Below are positions 44,616-53,234 of a stretch of 64,000 nucleotides of DNA, piece by piece. Location: assembly GCF_018069565.1 (NCBI RefSeq), contig NZ_JAGPNL010000001.1:1-64000 (forward strand). The letters run 5' to 3'. Below the pieces are notes generated by a model. It was not told the DNA's origin. It saw nothing but the letters and a program-made list of their open reading frames with translations, and ran no database searches. The translations under genes and the position numbers were made by a program. Numbering within the stretch: position 1 is the first letter of the stretch; the number at the start of each line of letters is the position of its first letter. Origin of the DNA: Streptomyces tagetis (GTDB lineage Bacteria > Actinomycetota > Actinomycetes > Streptomycetales > Streptomycetaceae).

Positions 44616-44649
44616 GCCCGGGGGAGGCGCCACCCCGGGGGCCGGGGCG

Positions 44650-44757
44650 GGCCACCGGCGTGACCCCGCCAGCTCGGCCACCGCCGTGACCTGCCAGTTC
44701 GGTCCACCGCCGTGATCCGCCAGTCCCGGCCACCACCGTGCCCTGCCGGTCACGGCC
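44650..44757. repeat. Four-copy ~26-bp tandem repeat between convergent genes
   Basis: Units start GGCCACC or GGTCCACC at 44650, 44676, 44701 and 44728 and follow the pattern GGCCACCGCCGTGACCTGCC. They fill the gap between the MazG-like gene and the khtU stop, and the last unit ends in GGTCACGGC, able to pair with GCCGTGACC of unit 2. A terminator role by folding is possible. Confidence 0.75.
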
Positions 44758-45996
44758 TCAGTCGCCCACCGACGCCTCCGCGCCCGCGGCGCGGGCCGTG
44801 CTGCCCTCCGGCAGCGGGCCCCCGGCACGGTCCGGATTGCCCCGGCTCGCGAACAGCCGGGTCGCGATGGGCTCCGTGAACCGCGCGGTGAGCGGACCGA
44901 GCACGACCAGGATCAGGACGTACGCCGTGGCCAGCGGGCCGAGGGACGGTTCTATCCCGGCCGAGACCGCGAGACCCGCGATCACGATGGAGAACTCGCC
45001 GCGCGCCACCAGCGCCCCGCCCGCGCGCCAGCGGCCCTTGACCGAGATCCCGGCCCGGCGGGCCGCCCAGTACCCCGTGGCGATCTTCGACACGGCGGTG
45101 AGCAGGGCCAGCGCCAGCGCCGGCATCAGCACCGGCGGGATGCTCGCCGGGTCGGTGTGCAGACCGAAGAAGACGAAGAACACCGCGGCGAACAGGTCGC
45201 GCAGCGGGCTCAGCAGCGTGTGCGCGCCCTCCGCGACCTCCCCGGACAGCGCGATGCCCACCAGGAAGGCGCCCACCGCGGCCGACACCTGGAGCTGCTG
45301 CGCGACCCCGGCGACCAGGATCGTCAGCCCCAGCACCACCAGCAGCAGCTTCTCCGGGTCGTCACTGGAGACGAACCGCGAGATCAGCCGCCCGTAACGC
45401 ACCGCCACGAAGAGGACCAGCCCGGCCGCGGCGAGCGCCACGGCGAGCGTGATGCTCCCCGTCATCAGCCCGGCCCCGGCCACCAGCGCGGTGACGATCG
45501 GCAGGTACACCGCCATCGCCAGGTCCTCCAGGACCAGCACGCTCAGGATCACCGGAGTCTCGCGGTTGCCGACCCGGCCGAGATCGCCGAGCACCTTGGC
45601 GATCACACCGGACGACGAGATCCACGTCACGCCGGCCAGCACCACCGCGGCCACCGGGCCCCAGCCCAGCAGCAGCGCGGCCACCGCGCCCGGCACCGCG
45701 TTGAACGCGCAGTCGACGAGCCCCGCCGGATAGTGCGACTTCAGGTTGGTGACCAGGTCACCGGCCGTGTACTCCAGCCCCAGCATCAGCAGCAGGAGGA
45801 TGACGCCGATCTCGGCGCCGGTCGCCACGAACTCCTCGCTGGCCCCGAGCGGCAGCAGACCGCCCTCGCCGAAGGCCAGCCCGGCCAGCAGGTACAAGGG
45901 GATGGGCGAGAGGCGGTACCGTCCGGCGAACCGGCCGAGCAGCCCGAGCCCGAGGATGATGGAACCGAACTCGATCAGGAGAACCGCTGAGTGCAC
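44758..45996 (-). CDS. khtU: Cation:proton antiporter KhtU-like (K+/H+ exchange)
   Basis: The 412-aa protein is a CPA2-type antiporter with 12-13 helices (LGLLGRFAGRYRLSPIPLYLLAGLAFGEGG, GVILLLLMLGLEYTAGDL, WISSSGVIAKVLGDLGRVGN, LVLEDLAMAVYLP, AVGAFLVGIALSG). No C-terminal TrkA-N domain is fused. It follows khtT by 4 bp; this pairing is that of the KhtTU K+ efflux system. The GTG at 45996 was chosen to follow the khtT stop. Confidence 0.85.
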   Translation of the reverse strand: MHSAVLLIEFGSIILGLGLLGRFAGRYRLSPIPLYLLAGLAFGEGGLLPLGASEEFVATGAEIGVILLLLMLGLEYTAGDLVTNLKSHYPAGLVDCAFNAVPGAVAALLLGWGPVAAVVLAGVTWISSSGVIAKVLGDLGRVGNRETPVILSVLVLEDLAMAVYLPIVTALVAGAGLMTGSITLAVALAAAGLVLFVAVRYGRLISRFVSSDDPEKLLLVVLGLTILVAGVAQQLQVSAAVGAFLVGIALSGEVAEGAHTLLSPLRDLFAAVFFVFFGLHTDPASIPPVLMPALALALLTAVSKIATGYWAARRAGISVKGRWRAGGALVARGEFSIVIAGLAVSAGIEPSLGPLATAYVLILVVLGPLTARFTEPIATRLFASRGNPDRAGGPLPEGSTARAAGAEASVGD

Positions 45997-46000
45997 GCGC

Positions 46001-46486
46001 TCACTCCTGCCCGAGTATCGTCGCGGCGCTGTCGACGCCCTCACGGGTGCCGATGACGATCAGGATGTCACCACCCGCGAGGCGGAAATCCGGGGCGGGC
46101 GACGGAATCGCCTCGGCCCGGCGCAGTACGGCCACGATCGACGCACCCGTCTCGGTGCGCATCCGCGTGTCGCCCAGCAGCCGCCCGTTCCAGCGGGAGG
46201 TGGCGGCCACCTCGATCCGCTCGGCGACCAGACCCAGGTCGGTCGTGTAGAGCAGGCTCGCGCTCTGGTGGGAGGGCTTCAGCGTGTCGATCAGCGCCCC
46301 GGCCTCCGGGCCGGTCAGCCGCAGCGAGTGGGCGCACGAGTCGGGGTCCTCGCTCCCGTACACGTTCACCGTGCGGGCGCCGTCGCGGTGGGCCACCACC
46401 GACAGATGCCGGTGTTCGCGGGTCACGAGGTCGTACTGGACCCCTATGCCCGGCAGCGGCGTCGCCCTCAGACGTGGAGCGGACAC
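46001..46486 (-). CDS. khtT: KhtT-like antiporter regulatory subunit (TrkA-C domain)
   Basis: The 161-aa protein has an N-terminal beta domain (RATPLPGIGVQYDLVTREHRHLSVVAHRDG) and a C-terminal TrkA-C/RCK-C domain (RTETGASIVAVLRRAEAIPSPAPDFRLAGGDILIVIGTREG). KhtT subunits gate the KhtU exchanger in response to pH or c-di-AMP in other bacteria. The GTG at 46486 matches where homologues begin, with AGGGGAAG upstream. An ATG 48 bp earlier in frame would read through the tandem repeats and is less likely. Confidence 0.85.
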   Translation of the reverse strand: MSAPRLRATPLPGIGVQYDLVTREHRHLSVVAHRDGARTVNVYGSEDPDSCAHSLRLTGPEAGALIDTLKPSHQSASLLYTTDLGLVAERIEVAATSRWNGRLLGDTRMRTETGASIVAVLRRAEAIPSPAPDFRLAGGDILIVIGTREGVDSAATILGQE

Positions 46487-46500
46487 GAGTTTCTTCCCCT

Positions 46501-46540
46501 CGTTCGTGGTGCAGGTCTTGCGTTCGTGGCGCATGTCTTG
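46501..46540. repeat. Tandem 20-bp direct repeat in the khtT/kinase divergent region
   Basis: CGTTCGTGGTGCAGGTCTTG (46501-46520) is followed without gap by a second copy differing at two positions (46521-46540). The pair lies 14-54 bp upstream of the khtT start on the minus strand. Nearby CGCCCGC-CT-GCGGGCG at 46549-46564 is a perfect 7-bp-arm palindrome. The arrangement suggests a regulator binding site. Confidence 0.7.
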
Positions 46541-46609
46541 ACCGCATTCGCCCGCCTGCGGGCGCGTGCGTACCGTCGACATGCTGTCATCCGCGCGTAC
46601 GGTGACGAT

Positions 46610-47656
46610 ATGGGTGTCGCGACGGATATACGCAACCCGTCGCGAGCGGCGAAACTTGCCCAGGCGCTGTTGTGGGTGGAATCCGGGAGGAGCGGGAAGC
46701 GGACCGTGTCGCTCTTCTGGCGGATCTTCTCCCTCAACGCCGCGTGCCTCATCGTGGCGACCGCTCTGCTGCTCGGACCGGTCACCGTCTCCACGCCCGT
46801 CCTGCTGGGCGAGGCCCTGCTCGTCATCGCCGGACTCGGCGCGCTGCTGGTCGGCAACGCCGTCGTGCTGCGCATCGGCCTCGGCCCGCTGCACCGGCTG
46901 GGCCGCGCGATGGGCACCGCCGACCTGATGGTCGCGGGGGACCGGCCGGAGGTCACGGGGCCGCCCGAGACGGCCGAGCTGATCGCCACGTACAACGACA
47001 TGCTGGACCGGCTCCAGGCCGAACGCGCCGCCGGGGCCGGACGTGCCCTGAACGCGCAGGAGGGCGAGCGCCAGCGCATCGCCCGTGAACTGCACGACGA
47101 GGTCGGCCAGACCCTCACCGCCGTCCTGCTCCAGCTCAAGCGCGTCGCCGACCGGGTCCCCGGGGACCTGCGCGCCGACGTGACCCTCGCCCAGGAGGCG
47201 ACCCGGGCCGGGCTCGACGAGATCCGCCGCATCGCCCGCCGGCTGCGCCCCGGCGTCCTGGAGGAACTCGGCCTCGCCAGCGCCCTGCGCTCCCTCGCGG
47301 CCGAGTTCACCCACCACGGGCTCACCGTCCGCCACCACGTCACCGCCGACCTGCCGCCGCTCAGCCCCGAATCGGAACTCGTGATCTACCGCGTCGCCCA
47401 GGAGGGGCTGACCAACACCGCCCGCCACGCCGCCGCCGACCGCGCCGAACTGGGCCTGCGCTCGCTGCCCGACGGGGTCGAACTCCTCGTGCGCGACAAC
47501 GGCGCCGGCCTCGGCGCCGCCCCCGAGGGCGCCGGCATCCACGGCATGCGCGAACGCGCGCTGCTGGTCGGAGCCGACCTGAGCATCGAGTCCGCCCCCG
47601 GACACGGCACCGACGTACGCCTGCACATCCCCGTTCCCACCGGAGACCGCCCCTGA
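46610..47656 (+). CDS. NarL-system sensor histidine kinase
   Basis: The 348-aa kinase has two membrane helices (about 42-62 and 68-90), a HAMP-like segment, a HisKA_3 dimerisation domain ([25 protein letters not shown]162) and a C-terminal HATPase ([33 protein letters not shown]). It forms a two-component system with the next gene (TGATG overlap). ATG 46610 is supported by TACGGT ending 6 nt upstream; GTG 46706 (316 aa), with GGAAG upstream, is an equal alternative. By position it matches SCO5784 of S. coelicolor. Confidence 0.87.
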   Translation: MGVATDIRNPSRAAKLAQALLWVESGRSGKRTVSLFWRIFSLNAACLIVATALLLGPVTVSTPVLLGEALLVIAGLGALLVGNAVVLRIGLGPLHRLGRAMGTADLMVAGDRPEVTGPPETAELIATYNDMLDRLQAERAAGAGRALNAQEGERQRIARELHDEVGQTLTAVLLQLKRVADRVPGDLRADVTLAQEATRAGLDEIRRIARRLRPGVLEELGLASALRSLAAEFTHHGLTVRHHVTADLPPLSPESELVIYRVAQEGLTNTARHAAADRAELGLRSLPDGVELLVRDNGAGLGAAPEGAGIHGMRERALLVGADLSIESAPGHGTDVRLHIPVPTGDRP

Positions 47657-48315
47657 TGCCCGCACGGCCCCCGATCCGCGTCCTGCTCGCCGACGACCAC
47701 ACCCTCGTACGCCGGGGAGTGCGCCTCATCCTGGACGGGGAACCGGACCTGACGGTCGTCGCCGAGGCGGGGGACGGGGCCGAGGCGGTCGCGGCGGCAC
47801 GGGCCCACCGGGTCGACCTCGCCGTGCTGGACGTCGCCATGCCCCGCATGACCGGCCTCCAGGCGGCCCGCGAACTCTCCAGGCGCCTGCCCGAGCTGCG
47901 CATCCTCATCCTGACCATGTACGACAACGAGCAGTACTTCTTCGAGGCACTGAAGGCCGGGGCCTGCGGGTACGTGCTCAAGTCCGTCGCCGACCGGGAC
48001 CTGGTGGAGGCGTGCCGGGCCGCCGTGCGCGACGAGCCGTTCATCTACCCGGGCGCCGAGCGCACCCTCGTCCGCTCCTACCTGGACCGGGTGCAGCGCG
48101 GCGGGGACCTGCCCGAGCGGCCCATCACGGAGCGCGAGGAGGAGATCCTCAAGCTGGTCGCCGAGGGGCACACCTCCAAGGAGATCGGCGAGATGCTCTT
48201 CATCAGCGCCAAGACCGTCGAGCGGCACCGCGCCAACCTGCTCCAGAAGCTCGGCGTCCGCGACCGCCTGGAACTCACCCGCTACGCGATCCGGGCCGGC
48301 CTGATCGAGCCCTGA
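47656..48315 (+). CDS. NarL/LuxR-family response regulator
   Basis: The 219-aa protein has a receiver ([14 protein letters not shown], phospho-acceptor D59 in [37 protein letters not shown]) and a LuxR HTH ([45 protein letters not shown], about 150-210). Its ATG overlaps the kinase stop. By position it matches SCO5785 of S. coelicolor, which I recall being linked to the switch to secondary metabolism. It may also act on the divergent khtTU genes. Confidence 0.9.
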   Translation: MPARPPIRVLLADDHTLVRRGVRLILDGEPDLTVVAEAGDGAEAVAAARAHRVDLAVLDVAMPRMTGLQAARELSRRLPELRILILTMYDNEQYFFEALKAGACGYVLKSVADRDLVEACRAAVRDEPFIYPGAERTLVRSYLDRVQRGGDLPERPITEREEEILKLVAEGHTSKEIGEMLFISAKTVERHRANLLQKLGVRDRLELTRYAIRAGLIEP

Positions 48316-48321
48316 ACGAGG

Positions 48322-48330
48322 TTGTCCACA
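48322..48330 (+). promoter_or_regulatory. DnaA box TTGTCCACA upstream of miaB
   Basis: The 9-mer is the preferred Streptomyces DnaA box. It is isolated, between the response-regulator stop and the miaB promoter. Its role is unknown. Confidence 0.4.
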
Positions 48331-48358
48331 GGGGCCGGGGCCATCCCCGCGGACCGCC

Positions 48359-48364
48359 TACTCT
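48359..48364 (+). promoter_or_regulatory. -10 element of a likely leaderless miaB promoter
   Basis: TACTCT ends 7 nt before the miaB ATG and there is no Shine-Dalgarno sequence. No good -35 can be seen. Confidence 0.45.
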
Positions 48365-48371
48365 TGTCGTC

Positions 48372-49889
48372 ATGAGCAGCATCGACCGGAGCCAGTCAGT
48401 GGGCGGCACACGCACGTACGAGGTACGCACCTACGGGTGCCAGATGAACGTCCACGACTCCGAGCGATTGTCCGGCCTGCTGGAGGACGCGGGGTACGTG
48501 CGCGCCCCCGAGGGCTCCGACGGCGACGCGGACGTCGTCGTCTTCAACACCTGCGCCGTCCGGGAGAACGCGGACAACAAGCTGTACGGCAACCTCGGCC
48601 ACCTCGCCCCCCACAAGGCCCGCCGCCCCGGCATGCAGATCGCGGTCGGCGGCTGCCTGGCGCAGAAGGACCGCGACACCATCGTGAAGCGGGCCCCCTG
48701 GGTCGACGTCGTCTTCGGCACGCACAACATCGGCAAGCTGCCCGTCCTGCTGGAGCGCGCCCGCGTCCAGGAGGAGGCACAGGTCGAGATCGCCGAATCG
48801 CTGGAGGCGTTCCCGTCCACGCTGCCCACCCGGCGCGAGAGCGCCTACGCGGCCTGGGTCTCCATCTCCGTCGGCTGCAACAACACCTGTACCTTCTGCA
48901 TTGTCCCGGCGCTGCGCGGCAAGGAGAAGGACCGCCGTCCCGGCGACATCCTCGCCGAGGTCGAGGCCCTGGTCGCCGAGGGCGTCACCGAGATCACCCT
49001 GCTCGGGCAGAACGTCAACGCGTACGGCTCCGACATCGGCGACCGCGAGGCGTTCGGCAAGCTGCTGCGGGCCTGCGGGCGGATCGAGGGCCTGGAGCGC
49101 GTCCGCTTCACCTCCCCGCACCCGCGCGACTTCACCGACGACGTCATCGCCGCCATGGCCGAGACGGAGAACGTGATGCCGCAGTTGCACATGCCGCTCC
49201 AGTCCGGGTCCGACCCGGTGCTGAAGGCGATGCGCCGCTCGTACCGGCAGGAGCGCTACCTCGGCATCATCGAGCGGGTGCGTGCCGCGATCCCGCACGC
49301 GGCGATCACCACCGACATCATCGTGGGCTTCCCCGGGGAGACCGAGGAGGACTTCGAGCAGACCCTGCACGTGGTCCGCGAGGCCCGGTTCGCGCAGGCG
49401 TTCACCTTCCAGTACAGCAAGCGGCCCGGCACCCCGGCGGCCGAGATGGACGGCCAGATCCCCAAGGCCGTCGTCCAGGAGCGGTACGAGCGGCTGGTCG
49501 CCCTCCAGGAGGAGATCTCCTGGGAGGAGAACAGGAAGCAGGTCGGCCGCACCCTCGACCTGATGGTCGCCGAGGGCGAGGGCCGCAAGGACGACGCCAC
49601 CCGCCGCCTGTCCGGCCGCGCCCCCGACAACCGGCTGGTCCACTTCGACAGGCCCGAGCAGGAGGTCCGCCCCGGCGACGTGGTCACCGTGCGGATCACC
49701 TACGCTGCCCCGCACCACCTCCTCGCCGAGGGCCCGGTGCTGGGGGTGCGCCGCACCCGCGCGGGCGACGCCTGGGAGAAGCGGACCACGGCGGGAGCGG
49801 CCAAGCCCGCCGGGGTGATGCTGGGCCTGCCCACGATCGGCGTGCCCGAGCCCCAGCCGGTCGCGGCGAGCGGCTGCGGCCTCGGCTGA
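48372..49889 (+). CDS. miaB: tRNA-2-methylthio-N6-dimethylallyladenosine synthase MiaB
   Basis: The 505-aa enzyme has the MTTase domain ([41 protein letters not shown]), a radical-SAM core with C169, C173 and C176 ([13 protein letters not shown]) and a TRAM domain with a short disordered tail. It adds a methylthio group to i6A37 in tRNAs reading UNN codons. The YGCQMN motif and the nearby miaA gene support MiaB rather than RimO. The ATG at 48372 has a -10-like hexamer directly upstream. Confidence 0.95.
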   Translation: MSSIDRSQSVGGTRTYEVRTYGCQMNVHDSERLSGLLEDAGYVRAPEGSDGDADVVVFNTCAVRENADNKLYGNLGHLAPHKARRPGMQIAVGGCLAQKDRDTIVKRAPWVDVVFGTHNIGKLPVLLERARVQEEAQVEIAESLEAFPSTLPTRRESAYAAWVSISVGCNNTCTFCIVPALRGKEKDRRPGDILAEVEALVAEGVTEITLLGQNVNAYGSDIGDREAFGKLLRACGRIEGLERVRFTSPHPRDFTDDVIAAMAETENVMPQLHMPLQSGSDPVLKAMRRSYRQERYLGIIERVRAAIPHAAITTDIIVGFPGETEEDFEQTLHVVREARFAQAFTFQYSKRPGTPAAEMDGQIPKAVVQERYERLVALQEEISWEENRKQVGRTLDLMVAEGEGRKDDATRRLSGRAPDNRLVHFDRPEQEVRPGDVVTVRITYAAPHHLLAEGPVLGVRRTRAGDAWEKRTTAGAAKPAGVMLGLPTIGVPEPQPVAASGCGLG

Positions 49890-49987
49890 GGCCGGGCGGG
49901 CCGGCTGAGCGGCGGGCGGCCGGTGCGCGCGGCCCGCTGGAGGGAGCCCCCCGGCCGTTTCCGCGACGCCGGGGTTACGCTCCGGTC

Positions 49988-50701
49988 ATGCTTGTCGCCG
50001 CCGCCGTCTGCCCCTGCCCGCCCCTCCTCGTCCCCGAGGTCGCCGCGGGCGCCGCACCCGAGCTGGACGCCGCGCGCACCGCGTGCGTGGACGCGCTGGG
50101 CGTGCCCGCCGCCGCCCGGCCCGACCTCCTCGTCGTCGTCGGCCCGGCACCCGGCGCCGGGTCCGGGACGCACCCCGCGGGCACCCGGGGCTCCTTCCGG
50201 GGCTTCGGCGTGGACACGCGGGTGCGCCTCGGAGCGGAGGGCGCGGGCGACGCCGGACGGGAGCTGCCGTACGGGCTCGCCGTGGGCGCCTGGCTCCTGG
50301 AGCGCACCGGGTGGGCCGGTGCCCCGGTCGAGGGCATCGGGATCGGCGAGGACGCGCCGCCCGGGACCTGCGCGCGGATCGGGCGGGAACTGGCCGCGCG
50401 GGCGGGCCGGGTGGCCCTGCTGGTGCTCGGCGACGGCAGTGCCCGCCGCACCCTCAAGGCGCCCGGGTACCTCGACGAGCGGGCGGTGCCCTTCGACGCG
50501 GAGGTCACGCGCGCGCTCGGCGCCGCGGACGGGCCCGCGCTGGCGGCGCTGGACGCGGGGCTCGCCCGCGAGCTGATGGTCTCCGGCCGCGCCCCCTGGC
50601 AGGTCCTCGCGGGCGCCGCCGAGGCGAGTGACCTCACCGGGGCGCTGCTGTACGAGGACGCGCCCTACGGGGTCGGCTACACGGTGGCCACCTGGTCCTG
50701 A
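49988..50701 (+). CDS. Class III extradiol dioxygenase (LigB)-like protein
   Basis: The 237-aa protein resembles the LigB-fold family (MLVAAAVCPCPPLLVPEVAAG, LLVVVGPAPG, YGLAVGAWLLERTGW, VALLVLGDGSARRTLKAPGYLDERA). Histidines expected for a catalytic iron site are scarce: none is present in the N-terminal CPCPPLLVPE motif, where LigB proteins have HxP. Enzyme activity is therefore uncertain. It is conserved between miaB and miaA in streptomycetes. TACGCT ends 6 nt before the ATG. Confidence 0.75.
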   Translation: MLVAAAVCPCPPLLVPEVAAGAAPELDAARTACVDALGVPAAARPDLLVVVGPAPGAGSGTHPAGTRGSFRGFGVDTRVRLGAEGAGDAGRELPYGLAVGAWLLERTGWAGAPVEGIGIGEDAPPGTCARIGRELAARAGRVALLVLGDGSARRTLKAPGYLDERAVPFDAEVTRALGAADGPALAALDAGLARELMVSGRAPWQVLAGAAEASDLTGALLYEDAPYGVGYTVATWS

Positions 50702-50763
50702 CACCGGGCCCGCCGGGCCGGAGCCGGCCCGCCGAAGCCCCGCCGCACCCGAGGGCACGGCTC

Positions 50764-50799
50764 AGGGGTGACCGGCACGGGATCGTGCCGGTCACCCCC
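50764..50799. terminator. Bidirectional terminator after the LigB-like gene
   Basis: AGGGGTGACCGGCACG-GGAT-CGTGCCGGTCACCCCT is a perfect 16-bp stem with a 4-nt loop. It lies between convergent genes ending at 50701 (+) and 50817 (-), and can serve both. Confidence 0.85.
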
Positions 50800-50816
50800 T
50801 TCGGGCGCGGCTTCGG

Positions 50817-51098
50817 TCAGGAAGCGGGCGGCGGCGCGGACGGCGGCGTACCGCCCGGCGCGTTCCCGCCGCCTTCCTTCCCCTCGTCCTCCTTGTGCGC
50901 GAGGCGTTCCATGGCGTCCTTGGCCTTGCCCCGGCCGGTCTGGATGCGGTCGCTGTACTTGCCCTTGGTCCGCTCGTCGACCGTTTTCGCCATCTTGTCG
51001 AGACCTCGGTCGATCTTGTCCCCGTGCTGCTGCGCGAGGTCCGAGACCTTGCCCTTGGCCGGTTCGAGTCTGGCCTTCAAGTTGTCCATGAGACCCAT
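50817..51098 (-). CDS. Rv0909/MT0933-type antitoxin-like protein
   Basis: The 93-aa protein (MGLMDNLKARLEPAKGKVSDLAQQ ... DKIDRGLDKMAKTVDERTKGKYSDRIQTGRGKAKDAMERL) matches the MT0933-like antitoxin family. The helical, charged core is followed by a Gly/Pro-rich tail. No toxin partner is adjacent: the neighbour upstream is a small acidic protein of another type. It may have lost the toxin or serve another purpose. The ATG has GGAAGG 6 nt upstream. Confidence 0.75.
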   Translation of the reverse strand: MGLMDNLKARLEPAKGKVSDLAQQHGDKIDRGLDKMAKTVDERTKGKYSDRIQTGRGKAKDAMERLAHKEDEGKEGGGNAPGGTPPSAPPPAS

Positions 51099-51122
51099 GG
51101 TTCGCCTTCCCTCGCGGAGCGG

Positions 51123-51419
51123 TCAGGTACGGGCGCTCTTGTCGGCCGCCTCGGTGGCGGCGTCCCCGGCGGACTGCTGCTTGGGGATCTCGACGCTCTC
51201 CGAGCCGGCGTCCGCGGTGGATCGCGCCGCCCGCTCCGCCGTCTCACCGGTCCCGGCGTCCGCCGGGTCCGTCGTCGTCGCGGTCCCCTCCGCCACGGAC
51301 TCCACCGTCACGGACTCCGCCGCCGTGGGGTCCGCCGCCGGGGTGTCGGCCCGCGTCTCGCCGGCCGACGCCTCCTCCGTGGTCGTCGACCTCCGAAAAA
51401 GCCGCGCAAAAACGCCCAT
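51123..51419 (-). CDS. Small acidic Thr/Ala/Glu-rich protein of unknown function
   Basis: The 98-aa product starts MGVFARLFRR and continues as an almost uninterrupted run of Ala, Thr, Glu, Ser and Asp (residues 11-98), predicted disordered. No domain is recognised. GGAG lies 6 nt before the ATG. It is 24 bp upstream of the antitoxin-like gene on the same strand, so the two probably share a transcript. The basic, amphipathic first ten residues could be a membrane contact. Confidence 0.6.
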   Translation of the reverse strand: MGVFARLFRRSTTTEEASAGETRADTPAADPTAAESVTVESVAEGTATTTDPADAGTGETAERAARSTADAGSESVEIPKQQSAGDAATEAADKSART

Positions 51420-51602
51420 GTCAACTCCATACGTTACTCGTGCGAGCGATGTCCCGCGGTGTCCGGTACGTCCGTCCGTGTGGACGAGGGCGGGCGGTCC
51501 GGCGATCCGGGGGCTGGAACCTCGCAACGGGCAACGACCCCGGAAACCCGCCGTCACGTAACTCATTCGAGTCCACGCTCGGAGGTTTGGGAGACTGGGG
51601 CG

Positions 51603-52541
51603 GTGAGCACCGCACCTTCCGCCCCCCGTGTCATCGCCGTCGTCGGGCCCACCGCGGCCGGTAAGTCCGATCTGGGCGTCTTCCTCGCCCAGCGGCTGGG
51701 CGGTGAGGTCGTCAACGCCGACTCCATGCAGCTCTACCGGGGGATGGACATCGGCACCGCCAAGCTGACGCCCGAGGAGCGCGGCGGCGTCCCCCATCAC
51801 CTGCTCGACATCTGGGACGTGACCGTCACCGCCTCCGTCGCCGAGTACCAGCGGATGGCGCGGCGGCGGATCGACGCGCTGCTCGCCGAGGGCCGCTGGC
51901 CGGTCCTGGTCGGCGGCTCCGGCCTCTATGTCCGCGGGGCCGTGGACAACCTGGAGTTCCCCGGCACCGACCCCGCCGTGCGGGCCCGCCTGGAGGAGGA
52001 ACTGGAGCTGCGCGGCTCGGGGGCGCTGCACGCCCGGCTCGCCGCCGCCGACCCGGACGCCGCGCGGGCGATCCTGCCGGGCAACGGGCGCCGCATCGTC
52101 CGGGCCCTGGAGGTGATCGAGATCACCGGCAAGCCCTTCACCGCCAACCTCCCCGGCCACGACTCCTTCTACGACACCGTGCAGATCGGCGTCGACGTGG
52201 CCCGCCCCGAACTGGACGAGCGCATCGCGCGCCGCGTCGACCGGATGTGGGAGGCGGGGCTCGTCGAGGAGGTGAGCGCACTCCAGGCGCAGGGGTTGCG
52301 CGAGGGGCGTACGGCGTCGCGCGCGCTGGGCTACCAGCAGGTGCTCGCGGCACTGGCCGGCGCGTGCACGATGGACGAGGCACGGGCCGAGACCGTCCGT
52401 GCGACCAAACGCTTCGCGCGCCGTCAGGATTCGTGGTTCAGGCGCGACCCGCGGGTGCATTGGTTGAGTGGGGCGGTCGCCGACCGGGCGGAACTTCCGG
52501 GCCTGGCCCTGTCGTTGGTCGAACGACCGGTTACAGCCTGA
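51603..52541 (+). CDS. miaA: tRNA dimethylallyltransferase MiaA
   Basis: The 312-aa enzyme has the P-loop VVGPTAAGKSDLGVFLA, the substrate motif VNADSMQLYRGMDIGTAK, PHHLLDIWD, LVGGSGLYVRG, and the tRNA-binding SRALGYQQ and FARRQDSWFRRD. It prenylates A37 of tRNAs reading UNN codons, producing the substrate of MiaB. GTG 51603 lies 6 nt after GAGACT, a weak -10-like hexamer, and has no ribosome binding site. Confidence 0.95.
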   Translation: MSTAPSAPRVIAVVGPTAAGKSDLGVFLAQRLGGEVVNADSMQLYRGMDIGTAKLTPEERGGVPHHLLDIWDVTVTASVAEYQRMARRRIDALLAEGRWPVLVGGSGLYVRGAVDNLEFPGTDPAVRARLEEELELRGSGALHARLAAADPDAARAILPGNGRRIVRALEVIEITGKPFTANLPGHDSFYDTVQIGVDVARPELDERIARRVDRMWEAGLVEEVSALQAQGLREGRTASRALGYQQVLAALAGACTMDEARAETVRATKRFARRQDSWFRRDPRVHWLSGAVADRAELPGLALSLVERPVTA

Positions 52542-52641
52542 TCACGTGATGGCATCGGGACGCTCCGGCCGTCATCGCGGCCTTCGACACCGTGCCATCA
52601 TCGAGCTTCGATCGACCAGTGATTCCTAGTGGGGAGGGCGC

Positions 52642-53148
52642 GTGGCGATGGAGGCCGGCCCTCACAACACCGCTCCGGGCACCGGGCACGGCACCGCCGA
52701 CCGCGGCGGGTCTGAGCCGCCCGGGGGGCGTCTGAGCCCCGACGGACCCGACGAGACGCCGGACGGCGTGGCCGCCGACGGCCCCGGGCCCGACGCGATG
52801 TACGGGGACGAGGTCGAGGTCGAGCTGCGCCCCCAGCGGCGGCTGCGGATCTGGCAGCTCGCCCCCATCGTGGGACTGGCGGCGCTCGGCTCGCTGATGT
52901 TCGCCTTCCCGCTCGCCTTCGACTTCGGCGACAGCGGTGCCGTGATCGCCATGCTCGGGCTGCTGATCTGCTCGTGCGCGGCCGGCTGGGGCATGATGGC
53001 CGCCCTGCGGGTCGGCCACACCTGGCCGGGGCTGCCCCAGCGGGGCTCGGGCCGCCGCGCCGACTGGCGGGTGATCCTCGCGTACACGCTGACGGTGGGC
53101 GCGGTCGTCGTCCTCGCCGTGTGGCGGGTGGCCCGCCTGCGCGGCTGA
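52642..53148 (+). CDS. Small integral membrane protein of unknown function
   Basis: The 168-aa protein has a disordered acidic/Gly/Pro N-terminus (1-65) and three predicted membrane helices (IWQLAPIVGLAALGSLMFAFPLAF, VIAMLGLLICSCAAGWGMMAALRVG, VILAYTLTVGAVVVLAVWRVARL). No family is recognised, but it is positionally conserved between miaA and dapF. The GTG at 52642 has GGGGAGGG upstream; ATG 52648 is also possible. Confidence 0.72.
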   Translation: MAMEAGPHNTAPGTGHGTADRGGSEPPGGRLSPDGPDETPDGVAADGPGPDAMYGDEVEVELRPQRRLRIWQLAPIVGLAALGSLMFAFPLAFDFGDSGAVIAMLGLLICSCAAGWGMMAALRVGHTWPGLPQRGSGRRADWRVILAYTLTVGAVVVLAVWRVARLRG

Positions 53149-53234
53149 CGCGCTCCCGCCGCTTCCGGGGCCGGTCCGCCGGGTCCGTCCACAGCCCCGC
53201 GCGGGGTGTCGCACCCACCCCGTACGATCGAGGA

